DNA from: Salipiger aestuarii
GTDB taxonomy: Bacteria > Pseudomonadota > Alphaproteobacteria > Rhodobacterales > Rhodobacteraceae
Assembly (NCBI RefSeq): GCF_003259905.1
Contig: NZ_QLMG01000016.1
Span: 22,898-86,897 of the forward strand
Length of the DNA stretch: 64,000 nucleotides
Reading direction: 5' to 3'
Below the pieces are notes generated by a model. That model had not been told where the DNA came from and ran no database searches. It saw only the letters and a list, made by a program, of their open reading frames with translations. Below, in pieces: positions 51,019 through 58,620 of this stretch. The translations under genes were made by a program, and so were the position numbers. Within the stretch, counting starts at the first letter, position 1. Each line of letters opens with the position of its first letter.

Positions 51019-51521
51019 TGCGGCGGATATACCAGATCGACGGCGACGAGACCGAATGCTGGCTGTCCCATGACGGCAATCGTTTTATCCTCAACACGCC
51101 CGATGGGGCGGTTCCCTGCCAATTGGACCCCACCGGGGCGCCCGGTGGCCATGTGCTGCGCGCGCGCGGGCGCGTGCAGGACGTGCGGCTGGCCGTCGGC
51201 CCTGACGCGACTTTTGTGCATATGAACGGGCGGACCTACGCGATCGGGCGGATCGATCCCGCCGAGCGTCTGGCCGGACGCGATGGCGTCGCCGCCGATG
51301 ACCGCATCGTCGCGCCGATGCCCGGCGTGGTCGTGTCGGTGAACGCAAAGCCCGGCGATCACGTCAAGGAAGGCCAGCGGTTGCTTGTCATCGAAAGCAT
51401 GAAACTCGAAACCAGCCTGACCGCGCCGCGCGACGGCGTGGTGGCCGAAATACCATTTGCCGAGGGCGACAGTTTCGGGCTGAAGGCCACGCTTGCCCTG
51501 CTGGCTCCGGAGGAGGAGTGA
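51018..51521 (+). CDS. Biotin carboxyl carrier subunit with short N-terminal (BT-like) region
   Basis: This 167-aa protein ends in a biotinyl domain (about 95-165): VAPMPGVVVSVNAKPGDHVKEGQRLLVIESMKLETS, biotin on K129. The first about 85 residues form predicted beta-strands (YQIDGDETECWLSHDG, AVGPDATFVHMNGRTY), like the end of the BT domain that links alpha and beta subunits in MCC-type enzymes. Its ATG shares a base with the stop of the biotin carboxylase gene, and it ends 2 bp before the carboxyltransferase gene. The three genes encode one holoenzyme. Confidence 0.87.
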   Translation: MRRIYQIDGDETECWLSHDGNRFILNTPDGAVPCQLDPTGAPGGHVLRARGRVQDVRLAVGPDATFVHMNGRTYAIGRIDPAERLAGRDGVAADDRIVAPMPGVVVSVNAKPGDHVKEGQRLLVIESMKLETSLTAPRDGVVAEIPFAEGDSFGLKATLALLAPEEE

Positions 51522-51523
51522 CC

Positions 51524-53131
51524 ATGCGCCGGATCGAAAGCCAGATCGACACCAATGCCCCTGACTTCAGGGCCAATCACGCGGCCATGTCCGAGCGGCT
51601 GAAAGAGTTTCACGCCCGCCAGCACGCGGCGCGTTTCGAACGCCCGCAGCGCGATATCGACCGTTTGGCGCGTCAGAACAAGCTGGGCGTGCGCGAGCGG
51701 CTGAAGCTGCTGCTGGACCCCGGCACACCGTTTCTGGAGTTCTCGACGCTCGCCGCCTGTCGCGAATATGACGGCGCTGTGCCCGGTGCCGCCGTGGTGA
51801 CGGGCATCGGCATCGTGCAGGGGCGCGAGGTCGCCATTCACGCCAACGACGCCAGCGTCAAGGGCGGCGCATGGTATCCCCATACCGTCAAGAAAATCGT
51901 GCGGCTTCTGGATGTGGCATTGGAAAACCGCCTGCCGGTTGTCCATATCTGCGACAGCGCCGGCGGTTTCCTTCCGTTGCAGCACGGCGTCTTTCCCGAC
52001 CGCTATCTGGGCGGACGCGTCTTTCGCAATCAGGTCAAGCTGAGCCAGGCGAACATCCCGCAAATCGCGGTGGTCGGCGGGCATTGCACCGCAGGGGGCG
52101 CCTATGTGCCGACGCTGAGCGATTACAACATCATCATCGAAGGCACCGGGGCGATTTTCCTCGGGGGTCCGCCGCTGGTGAAGGCCGCCACCGGCGAAGA
52201 GGTCGGCGTTCAGGAGCTGGGCGGGGCGGTCATGCACACCTCGGTCTCGGGCACCGGCGATTACCGCGCCGCCACCGAAGAACAGGCCTTTTCACTGGCG
52301 CGCGAAATTGTCAGCCAGTGGAAACGCACGCCCAAAACGATCATCGAAACCGCCTCCTTCGAGGAACCTTACTACGACCCCAAGGAACTCTACGGGATCA
52401 TCCCCAAGGACCGGAAAACCCAGTTCGACATGCGCGAGGTTCTGGCCCGGATCGTGGACGGTTCGCGCTTTCACGAATATCAGCCCGATTACGGCACCAC
52501 CATGATCTGCGGCTTTGCCCATATCTGGGGCTATAAGGTGGGGATTTTGGCCAACAACGGGGTGCTGTTCAACGACAGCTCGCTCAAGGCCGCGCATTTC
52601 ATGCAGCTTTGCAACCAGAACCGCACGCCTCTGGTCTTTTTCCAGAACATCACCGGCTACATGGTGGGGCGCGAATACGAAGAGCGCGGCATCGCCAAGG
52701 ACGGCGCCAAGATGCTGATGGCGCAGGGTGGGTCGGTCGTGCCGAAATTTACTGTGATCGCCAATGCGTCATATGGGGCGGGCAATTACGGCATGTGCGG
52801 ACGGGCCTGGGATGCGCGCACGCTGTTCATGTGGCCACAGGCCGAAATCGGCGTGATGGGGGCGGATCAGGCCGCAAACACCATGGCCGACGTCAAGATC
52901 CGGCAGCTTCAGCGCGAAGGCAAGGAGTTGAGCGAAGAGGAAATCGCCGCGATACGCGACCCGGTGCTGGAAAAATTCCGGCGCGATGTCGAAGCCTATA
53001 CCTCGACCTCGGAAATGTGGGACGACGGTATCCTCGACCCGGCCGACACCCGCAACGCGCTTGGCATGTCGATTTCCGCCTCGCTGAACGCACCGATCGA
53101 CGATCCGCACTATGGTGTCTTCCGGCTGTAA
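51524..53131 (+). CDS. Acyl-CoA carboxylase beta subunit, geranyl-CoA-carboxylase-like
   Basis: This 535-aa carboxyltransferase has IHANDASVKGGAWYPHTVKK, DSAGGFLPLQ, GGHCTAGGAYVPTLSD, LGGPPLVKAATGEEVGVQELGGAVMHTSVSGTGDY and NITGYMVGREYEERGIAKDGAKML. In the segment FPDRYLGGRVFRNQ, residue 163 is Gly, where methylcrotonyl-CoA carboxylases have Phe (PDRDHFGR). A Phe-to-Gly change at this place is the known specificity switch towards geranyl-CoA (Gly161 of the Pseudomonas enzyme, from memory). Together with the AtuA homologue this points to a long beta-branched substrate. A ribosome site GGAGGAG precedes the ATG. Confidence 0.88.
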   Translation: MRRIESQIDTNAPDFRANHAAMSERLKEFHARQHAARFERPQRDIDRLARQNKLGVRERLKLLLDPGTPFLEFSTLAACREYDGAVPGAAVVTGIGIVQGREVAIHANDASVKGGAWYPHTVKKIVRLLDVALENRLPVVHICDSAGGFLPLQHGVFPDRYLGGRVFRNQVKLSQANIPQIAVVGGHCTAGGAYVPTLSDYNIIIEGTGAIFLGGPPLVKAATGEEVGVQELGGAVMHTSVSGTGDYRAATEEQAFSLAREIVSQWKRTPKTIIETASFEEPYYDPKELYGIIPKDRKTQFDMREVLARIVDGSRFHEYQPDYGTTMICGFAHIWGYKVGILANNGVLFNDSSLKAAHFMQLCNQNRTPLVFFQNITGYMVGREYEERGIAKDGAKMLMAQGGSVVPKFTVIANASYGAGNYGMCGRAWDARTLFMWPQAEIGVMGADQAANTMADVKIRQLQREGKELSEEEIAAIRDPVLEKFRRDVEAYTSTSEMWDDGILDPADTRNALGMSISASLNAPIDDPHYGVFRL

Positions 53132-53139
53132 AAGATCAC

Positions 53140-53168
53140 GCCCCGGCGCGCCGCGCTGGCGCCGGGGC
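53140..53168. terminator. Hairpin terminator between the carboxylase and paaY
   Basis: GCCCCGGCGC (53140-53149) pairs perfectly with GCGCCGGGGC (53159-53168) across a nine-base loop, in the 53-bp gap between convergent genes. There is no T-run; it is a very stable hairpin that can serve both directions. Confidence 0.55.
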
Positions 53169-53184
53169 CCGAAGGCGCGGCGCG

Positions 53185-53796
53185 TCAGGTCGCCTTCTGC
53201 CGCGCCTCCTGTATCGACACGACATCAGAGGCCGCCATCTCCGGCCTGTTGGCCTCGACCGCTTTCAGGGGGTCAACAGGCTTCAATCCGGCCAGACAGT
53301 CGCGCGCCAATTGCTGATATTCGGCCGTCCCGCGGGTTTTCCATGCGATTTCCTTGTCGCTGACCTCGCGGATAACCTTTGCCGGCGATCCGACCACCAT
53401 GGAACGCGGCGGGATCACCGTTTCGCCCCGCACGAACGCCTGCGCGCCGACAATCGATTCCGCGCCCAGCATGACGCCGTCCATGATGACGGCATTCATG
53501 CCGACCAGAGCATTCCGTCCGACGGTGCACCCGTGCAGGATCGCGCCGTGGCCGATATGACCGTCGGTTTCGACCACCGCATCGCGGCCGGGGAAGGAAT
53601 GGAGGATGCAATTGTCCTGAACATTGGCCCCGTCGCCGATCACGATCCTGCCAAAATCGCCCCGCAGGCTTGCGCCGGGCCCGATATAGCACCCCTGGCC
53701 GAGTATGACGTTTCCGATCAGCACAGCCTGAGGATGAACGAATGTCCCCTCGGGAACAACGGGAACGAAGCCCTTGAATTCATAGCAATACGCCAT
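53185..53796 (-). CDS. paaY: PaaY-type hexapeptide-repeat thioesterase / gamma-carbonic-anhydrase fold
   Basis: The 203-aa left-handed beta-helix protein follows E. coli PaaY almost block by block. It has [58 protein letters not shown] with the metal histidines, [13 protein letters not shown], and the C-terminal [19 protein letters not shown]...G-EYQ. PaaY is a thioesterase that rescues CoA from dead-end ring compounds in the phenylacetate route. No other paa genes are in this window apart from the PaaK-like ligase. The gene is alone on the minus strand, with operator D about 140 bp upstream of its ATG. Confidence 0.88.
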   Translation of the reverse strand: MAYCYEFKGFVPVVPEGTFVHPQAVLIGNVILGQGCYIGPGASLRGDFGRIVIGDGANVQDNCILHSFPGRDAVVETDGHIGHGAILHGCTVGRNALVGMNAVIMDGVMLGAESIVGAQAFVRGETVIPPRSMVVGSPAKVIREVSDKEIAWKTRGTAEYQQLARDCLAGLKPVDPLKAVEANRPEMAASDVVSIQEARQKAT

Positions 53797-53932
53797 TGTT
53801 TTCTTCCTTTTGCGGACTGGACGTCTCTGGAGTCCGACAGCAGGCGCCCGATGTTCGGCATCCGCCATTCCAACGCTGGTGCGGGTCTGACGGCCGGAAG
53901 CGAACTGGCGTTTCAGACGTCGAGGGAAGGTT

Positions 53933-53961
53933 ATTCAAACACATGTTAGAAAATTCGGCAA
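53933..53961 (-). promoter_or_regulatory. Promoter and operator D upstream of paaY
   Basis: TCAAACACATGTTAGA at 53935-53950 is identical to operator C. On the minus strand it is framed by -35 TTGCCG (53961-53956) and -10 TTGAAT (53938-53933), spacer 17 bp. This gives a 5' leader of about 130 nt for paaY. Confidence 0.65.
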
Positions 53962-53983
53962 GCACCACCACCGCGTGACGTTG

Positions 53984-54027
53984 TTGACAGTGCCTTCCGT
54001 CGGTATGTAAATCTAACAACTGGTAGA
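53984..54027 (+). promoter_or_regulatory. Promoter and operator E of the thiolase-liu operon
   Basis: A perfect -35 TTGACA lies at 53984-53989. An A/T-rich -10 region (TATGTAAAT, 54004-54012) runs into TCTAACAACTGGTAGA (54012-54027), a one-mismatch copy of the inverted repeat. The operator would cover the transcription start of the operon beginning at 54081. Confidence 0.65.
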
Positions 54028-54080
54028 AAATGTGATGGCGTTCGACTCATGGCGCTTGGATCAAAGCGGGAGAGAGAAAG

Positions 54081-55265
54081 ATGAAAGACAAGGCTTATGT
54101 CGTCGGCGTCGGGATGGTTCCGTTCCAGAAGCCGGGAAAATCCGAAAGCTATGATGTCATGGCAACCGCGGCCACTCGTTCGGCGCTGGCCGACGCGGGG
54201 CTGGCTTATGACAAGGTCGAGCAGGCGTATGTGGGGTATGTCTACGGTGACAGCACCTGCGGCCAGCGGGCCCTGTACCATGTCGGCATGACCGGCATTC
54301 CGGTTTTGAACGTCAACAACAACTGCTCGACCGGGTCGTCCGCCCTGTTTCTGGCCCGCCAGGCCGTCGAGAGCGGCGCGGTAGAGTGCGCTCTGGCGCT
54401 TGGCTTCGAACAGATGCAGCCCGGCGCAATCGGCGCGATGTTCACCGATCGGGTAAGTCCGTTCGCGGCGTTCGACGAAGAAACCGACGACCTGGTGGGC
54501 AATCCGGACATTCCGCTGGCGCTTCGGTATTTCGGCGGCGCCGGCAAGGCACATATGGAGGAATTCGGCACGCCGCTGGAAACCTTCGCGAAGATCCGCG
54601 CCAAGTCCAGCCGTCATGCGGCCAAGAACCCGGTTGCCCTGTTCCGCCAGGAAGTAACCGCAGACGACGTCATGGCGGCGCAGGTCGTCTGGCCCGGCGT
54701 GATGACCAAGCTGATGGCCTGCCCGCCGACCTGCGGCGCGGCGGCGGCAATCGTCTGTTCCAAAGCCTTTGCCGACAAGCATGGGCTTGACAGCTCGGTG
54801 CGGATCGCGGCCCAGGCGATGACGACGGACGGGCCCGAGACCTTCAACGCCCATGACATGCGCGAGGTGGTCGGCTTCTCGATGGCCAAGCGCGCCGCCG
54901 ATCAGGTCTACGAGGCGGCGGGCATCGGCCCGAAGGATGTGGACGTGGTCGAACTGCACGACTGCTTTGCCCATAACGAGCTGATCACCTACGAAGCGCT
55001 TGGCCTGTGCGGGCGCGGCGAGGCGGCGAAATTCGTCGATGACGGCGACAACACTTATGGCGGCAAGTATGTGACCAACCCTTCGGGCGGTCTTCTGTCG
55101 AAGGGGCACCCTCTCGGGGCGACTGGCCTTGCGCAATGCACCGAGCTTGTCCAGCAGCTGCGCGGACAGGCCGATGCGCGCCAGGTCGATGGCGCGCGTC
55201 TGGCGCTTCAGCACAACCTGGGTCTGGGCGGGGCCTGTGTGACCACGCTTTATGAAAAAGTCTGA
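54081..55265 (+). CDS. SCP-x-type thiolase / lipid-transfer protein
   Basis: This 394-aa thiolase-superfamily protein is of the SCP-x (sterol carrier/lipid-transfer) type. It has NVNNNCSTGSSALFLARQAVESGAVE with the nucleophilic cysteine near 87, VVELHDCFAHNELITYEALGLC with the HDCF motif near 294-297, and NPSGGLLSKGHPLGATGLAQ near 336-355. Family members cleave 3-oxoacyl-CoAs, including 2-methyl-branched ones, which fits a branched-chain operon. GGGAGAGAG precedes the ATG, and it heads the rightward liu-like operon behind operator E. Confidence 0.87.
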   Translation: MKDKAYVVGVGMVPFQKPGKSESYDVMATAATRSALADAGLAYDKVEQAYVGYVYGDSTCGQRALYHVGMTGIPVLNVNNNCSTGSSALFLARQAVESGAVECALALGFEQMQPGAIGAMFTDRVSPFAAFDEETDDLVGNPDIPLALRYFGGAGKAHMEEFGTPLETFAKIRAKSSRHAAKNPVALFRQEVTADDVMAAQVVWPGVMTKLMACPPTCGAAAAIVCSKAFADKHGLDSSVRIAAQAMTTDGPETFNAHDMREVVGFSMAKRAADQVYEAAGIGPKDVDVVELHDCFAHNELITYEALGLCGRGEAAKFVDDGDNTYGGKYVTNPSGGLLSKGHPLGATGLAQCTELVQQLRGQADARQVDGARLALQHNLGLGGACVTTLYEKV

Positions 55266-55289
55266 CGGCGTCATTCGGGAGGATAAACC

Positions 55290-56120
55290 ATGACTGGAAA
55301 ACTCAACGGGCGCGTGGCGCTTGTCTCCGGCTCGGGACGCGGCATCGGTCGCGAAATCGCACTGAAACTGGCCTCGGAAGGCGCCCGCGTCGTGGTCAAC
55401 GATCTGGATGCCGATCCGGCCAATGAAACCGCCGAGGCGGTGCGCGCCGCCGGCGGCGAGGCGGTGGTCTGCGCCGGCAGCGTGACCGAGGACGGTTTCG
55501 CCGAACGATTCGTCAAGACCGGCGTCGACAGCTTTGGCGGGCTGGACATCGTCGTGAACAACGCCGGCTACACCTGGGACAGCGTCATTCAGAAGATGAC
55601 CGACGAGCAATGGCAGGCGATTATCGACGTCCACCTGACCGCGCCGTTCAGGATCCTGCGCGCCGCCCAGCCGGTGATCAGCGCCAAGGCCAAGGAAGAG
55701 GCCGCCGCCGGGCAAGAGGTGTTCCGCAAGGTTGTGAACATCTCGTCCATCGCGGGCACCGGCGGCAACGCGGGCCAGATCAACTATGCCGCCGCCAAGT
55801 CCGGCATTCTGGGGGTCACCCGGACGATGGCCAAGGAATGGGGCCGCTACAAGGTCAACGTCAATGCCGTGGCCTTCGGCCCGATCCGCACCCGCCTGAC
55901 CGAGGGCAGCGCGGACGGCGACAGCACGATCAAGGTCGAGGAAAAAGAGATCAAGGTCGGCGTGAACCCCGACCTTCTGTCCCAGATGGAACGGATGATC
56001 CCGCTGGGCCGGGTCGGCACACCGCAAGAGGCCGCGGGCGCGGTCTATCTGTTCTGTGCGCCGGAATCGAACTTCATCTCGGGCCAGCACATCATCTGCG
56101 GCGGTGGCTTCGTGATCTAG
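55290..56120 (+). CDS. Short-chain dehydrogenase with inserted loop (3-hydroxyacyl-CoA dehydrogenase-like)
   Basis: The 276-aa classical SDR has SGSGRGIGREIALKLASEGA, VVNDLDADP, NNAGYTWDSVIQKMT and the catalytic NISSIAGTGGNAGQINYAAAK. It carries an insertion before the catalytic serine (SAKAKEEAAAGQEV, about 128-141) and another after RTRLTEG (about 205-230, charged). Sequence near GAGARVVVND resembles acetoacetyl/3-hydroxyacyl dehydrogenases. It follows the thiolase by 25 bp and probably makes the 3-oxoacyl-CoA the thiolase cleaves. Confidence 0.84.
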   Translation: MTGKLNGRVALVSGSGRGIGREIALKLASEGARVVVNDLDADPANETAEAVRAAGGEAVVCAGSVTEDGFAERFVKTGVDSFGGLDIVVNNAGYTWDSVIQKMTDEQWQAIIDVHLTAPFRILRAAQPVISAKAKEEAAAGQEVFRKVVNISSIAGTGGNAGQINYAAAKSGILGVTRTMAKEWGRYKVNVNAVAFGPIRTRLTEGSADGDSTIKVEEKEIKVGVNPDLLSQMERMIPLGRVGTPQEAAGAVYLFCAPESNFISGQHIICGGGFVI

Positions 56121-56219
56121 CACCGGCCGACTTGGCCGCGTGTTCGGGTCCTGACTGACGATTGGGATTCCCGGGCAGCCGCATGACGGTTGCCCGAACT
56201 GCAACAGGATATCCGACCC

Positions 56220-57818
56220 ATGGCGCGTCTCGAAACAACAGTACTGACCGCATCCGAAACCTATGCGCGCAACCACGCGGCGCAAAGCGAACGCGTCGAG
56301 ACCCTGCGCGCGCGCATTGCCGCGGCGACGTCGGGCGGGCGCCCCGACATGGTCGACCGGCACCGCAAGCGCGGCAAACTTCTGGTCCGCGACCGGATCG
56401 ACCTGCTGGTGGATCCGGGCACCGCGTTTCTGGAACTGTCGTCGCTGGCCGCCTATGGTCAATACGGTGGCGAGGTCCCCGGATCGGGGATCGTGACCGG
56501 CATCGGCATCGTCCACGGTCTGCCTTGTATGGTGATCGCCAACGACGCCACCGTAAAGGGAGGCTCATTCTACCACGAGACCGTGCAGAAACACATCCGC
56601 GCCCAGGAAATCGCGGCGGAAAACCGGCTGCCCTGCCTGTATCTGGTGGATTGCGGCGGGGCCTATTTGCCCGAACAGGACCGCGTCTTTCCCGACGCCC
56701 GCCATTTCGGCAATTCCTTTTATCGCCAGACCAACATGTCGGCCAGCGGGTTGCCGCAGATCTCGGCCGTGTTCGGTGGTTGCACGGCGGGCGGGGCCTA
56801 TATCCCGGCGCTGTCGGACGAGGTCATCATGGTGCGCGGTAACGCGCGCATTCATCTCGGCGGGCCTTCCATCGTCAAGGTGGCGATCAACGAAGAGGTC
56901 GATGGTGAAACGCTGGGCGGGGCAGAGATGCATTCTCGTGTCTCGGGCGTTTCGGACCATCTGGCCGAGGACGAACACCATGCGCTGGCGCTGATGCGCG
57001 ACATCGTGGCCGAGCTTGGCCAATCGCGCCCGATGCAGCCCGACACGCCCCGCGAAGCGCCCGCGCATGACCCGTCCGAACTGCTCGGTGTCATCAGTGC
57101 CGACCGCAAGGAACCCTATGACATGTGCGAGGTTCTGCTGCGCATGATCGACGCTGGCGAATTCCGCGAATTCAAGCCCGGCTGGGGCGAAACGCTGGTC
57201 TGCGGCACGGCGCGCATCCATGGTTATCGCGTCGGTATCCTGGCCAACAACGGCGCGCTTTTGTCCGAAAGCTCGCTTAAGGGCGCGCAATTTGTATCCA
57301 TGTGCGACCAGCGGAACATCCCGCTTTTGTTCCTGCACAATATTTCCGGCTTCATGGTCGGGACGGAGGCCGAGCGCGGCGGCATCGCCAAGGACAGCGC
57401 CAAGCTGGTCTATGCGATGTCGGTGGCCAAGGTGCCGCGCCTGTCGGTCCTTCTGGGCGGATCTTACGGGGCGGGCAATTACGGCATGTGCGGGCGCGGC
57501 TTTGGGCCGAACTTCCTCTTTGCCTGGCCCACAGCGGAACTGGCCACCATGTCCGCCGACATCGCCAGCAACGTGATGTTGGAACTGCGTCGCCAGAAGG
57601 GTGGCGAGCCTGAAAGGATGCAGGCCGATCTGGCGCAGATCGAGGCACAGGTGCGCGCCCAATACGGCGAACAGTCCGATCCCTATTACGCCACATCGCG
57701 GTTGTGGGATGACGGGCTGATCGAACCGGGTCAGACCCGCGATATCCTCGGATTGTGTCTGGCGATCGTCTGTTCGGTACCCGAAGCAGGGCGCCACACG
57801 CCCGTATTCAGAATGTGA
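56220..57818 (+). CDS. liuB: Methylcrotonyl-CoA carboxylase beta subunit (LiuB-like)
   Basis: This 532-aa carboxyltransferase has RKRGKLLVRDRIDLLVDPGTAFLEL, VIANDATVKGGSFYHETVQKH, VDCGGAYLPEQ, DARHFGNSFYRQ (keeping the MCC-type Phe), FGGCTAGGAYIPALSDE, GGAEMHSRVSGVSDHLAEDE and NISGFMVGTEAERGGIAKDSAKLVYA. It is followed by a LiuC-type hydratase, a complete alpha subunit and an acyl-CoA dehydrogenase, the liu (leucine/isovalerate) order. AGGA lies about ten bases before the chosen ATG. Confidence 0.85.
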   Translation: MARLETTVLTASETYARNHAAQSERVETLRARIAAATSGGRPDMVDRHRKRGKLLVRDRIDLLVDPGTAFLELSSLAAYGQYGGEVPGSGIVTGIGIVHGLPCMVIANDATVKGGSFYHETVQKHIRAQEIAAENRLPCLYLVDCGGAYLPEQDRVFPDARHFGNSFYRQTNMSASGLPQISAVFGGCTAGGAYIPALSDEVIMVRGNARIHLGGPSIVKVAINEEVDGETLGGAEMHSRVSGVSDHLAEDEHHALALMRDIVAELGQSRPMQPDTPREAPAHDPSELLGVISADRKEPYDMCEVLLRMIDAGEFREFKPGWGETLVCGTARIHGYRVGILANNGALLSESSLKGAQFVSMCDQRNIPLLFLHNISGFMVGTEAERGGIAKDSAKLVYAMSVAKVPRLSVLLGGSYGAGNYGMCGRGFGPNFLFAWPTAELATMSADIASNVMLELRRQKGGEPERMQADLAQIEAQVRAQYGEQSDPYYATSRLWDDGLIEPGQTRDILGLCLAIVCSVPEAGRHTPVFRM

Positions 57819-57828
57819 GGCCAAAAAC

Positions 57829-58620
57829 ATGACGACCTATGAAACCATTCATGTCGAAACCGACGCGCGTGGGGTTGCCACGGTAACGCTCAACCGGCCG
57901 GACAAGCACAATGCCCTGAACGGTACGCTGATCGCCGAGCTTTACGCCGCAACCGGGACGCTGGCCGCCGATGACACGGTGCGCATCGTCGTTCTCACCG
58001 GCAACGGCAAGAGCTTCTGTGCAGGGGGGGATTTCAACTGGTTCTCGTCGAATATCGACAAATCCCGCGCCGAACGGGTCGACCAGAGCGCGACGCTGGC
58101 GCAATTGCTGCGCCGCCTCGATACCCTCCCCAAACCGCTGATCGGACGGATCAACGGTCCGGCCTATGGCGGCGGCGTCGGCATGATTTCGGTCTGCGAT
58201 TACACGATCGGCGCCGAAGGGTCGCGGTTTGGCCTGACAGAGGTCAAACTGGGCCTGTTGCCGGCCAATATCTCGCCCTATGTCGTGGCCCGCATCGGCA
58301 AGGTGCATTCGCGCGAAACCATGCTGTCGGGGGCGCTGTTCGACAGCGCGCGCGCCGAACGGATCGGACTGTTGACCGAGGTCGTCGCCGCTGATGATCT
58401 GGACGCGGCCATCGAAAATGTGGTGCACGATCACCTTCAGGCCGCGCCGGGGGCCGTGGCCGACACCAAGGCGCTGATCGCCTATGTCGCGGCCCACGAT
58501 CTGGAAACCAACATGATCTACACTGCCGACCGTCTGGCCGACGCTTGGGAGACCGAGGAAGGCATCGAAGGCATCAACAGTTTCCTCAACAAGAGCATTC
58601 CTTCCTGGCGGGTGAAATGA
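57829..58620 (+). CDS. liuC: Methylglutaconyl-CoA hydratase (LiuC-like)
   Basis: The 263-aa crotonase has LNRPDKHNALN, GKSFCAGGDFNWF, NGPAYGGGVGMISVCDY and the block FGLTEVKLGLLPANISPYVVARIG. The TEVKLGL-P-xISP-V pattern is typical of methylglutaconyl-CoA hydratases. Glu144 is present, and RETMLSG supplies the second acidic residue. It hydrates 3-methylglutaconyl-CoA to HMG-CoA in leucine breakdown. It lies 10 bp after liuB and overlaps liuD by ATGA. Confidence 0.85.
   Translation: MTTYETIHVETDARGVATVTLNRPDKHNALNGTLIAELYAATGTLAADDTVRIVVLTGNGKSFCAGGDFNWFSSNIDKSRAERVDQSATLAQLLRRLDTLPKPLIGRINGPAYGGGVGMISVCDYTIGAEGSRFGLTEVKLGLLPANISPYVVARIGKVHSRETMLSGALFDSARAERIGLLTEVVAADDLDAAIENVVHDHLQAAPGAVADTKALIAYVAAHDLETNMIYTADRLADAWETEEGIEGINSFLNKSIPSWRVK

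Noticed and set aside
49549..51521. Split carboxylase alpha as a simple frameshift of a normal fused gene
   Set aside because: The second gene has its own coupled TGATG start, a ribosome-site-like GGTGGAG and a distinct N-terminal region, and the BT linker is much shorter than in the fused paralogues; a separate small subunit fits better.
53946..56516. About 850-codon minus-strand open frame opposite thiolase and SDR
   Set aside because: Shadow of coding DNA on the other strand; low-complexity composition and no recognisable motif.
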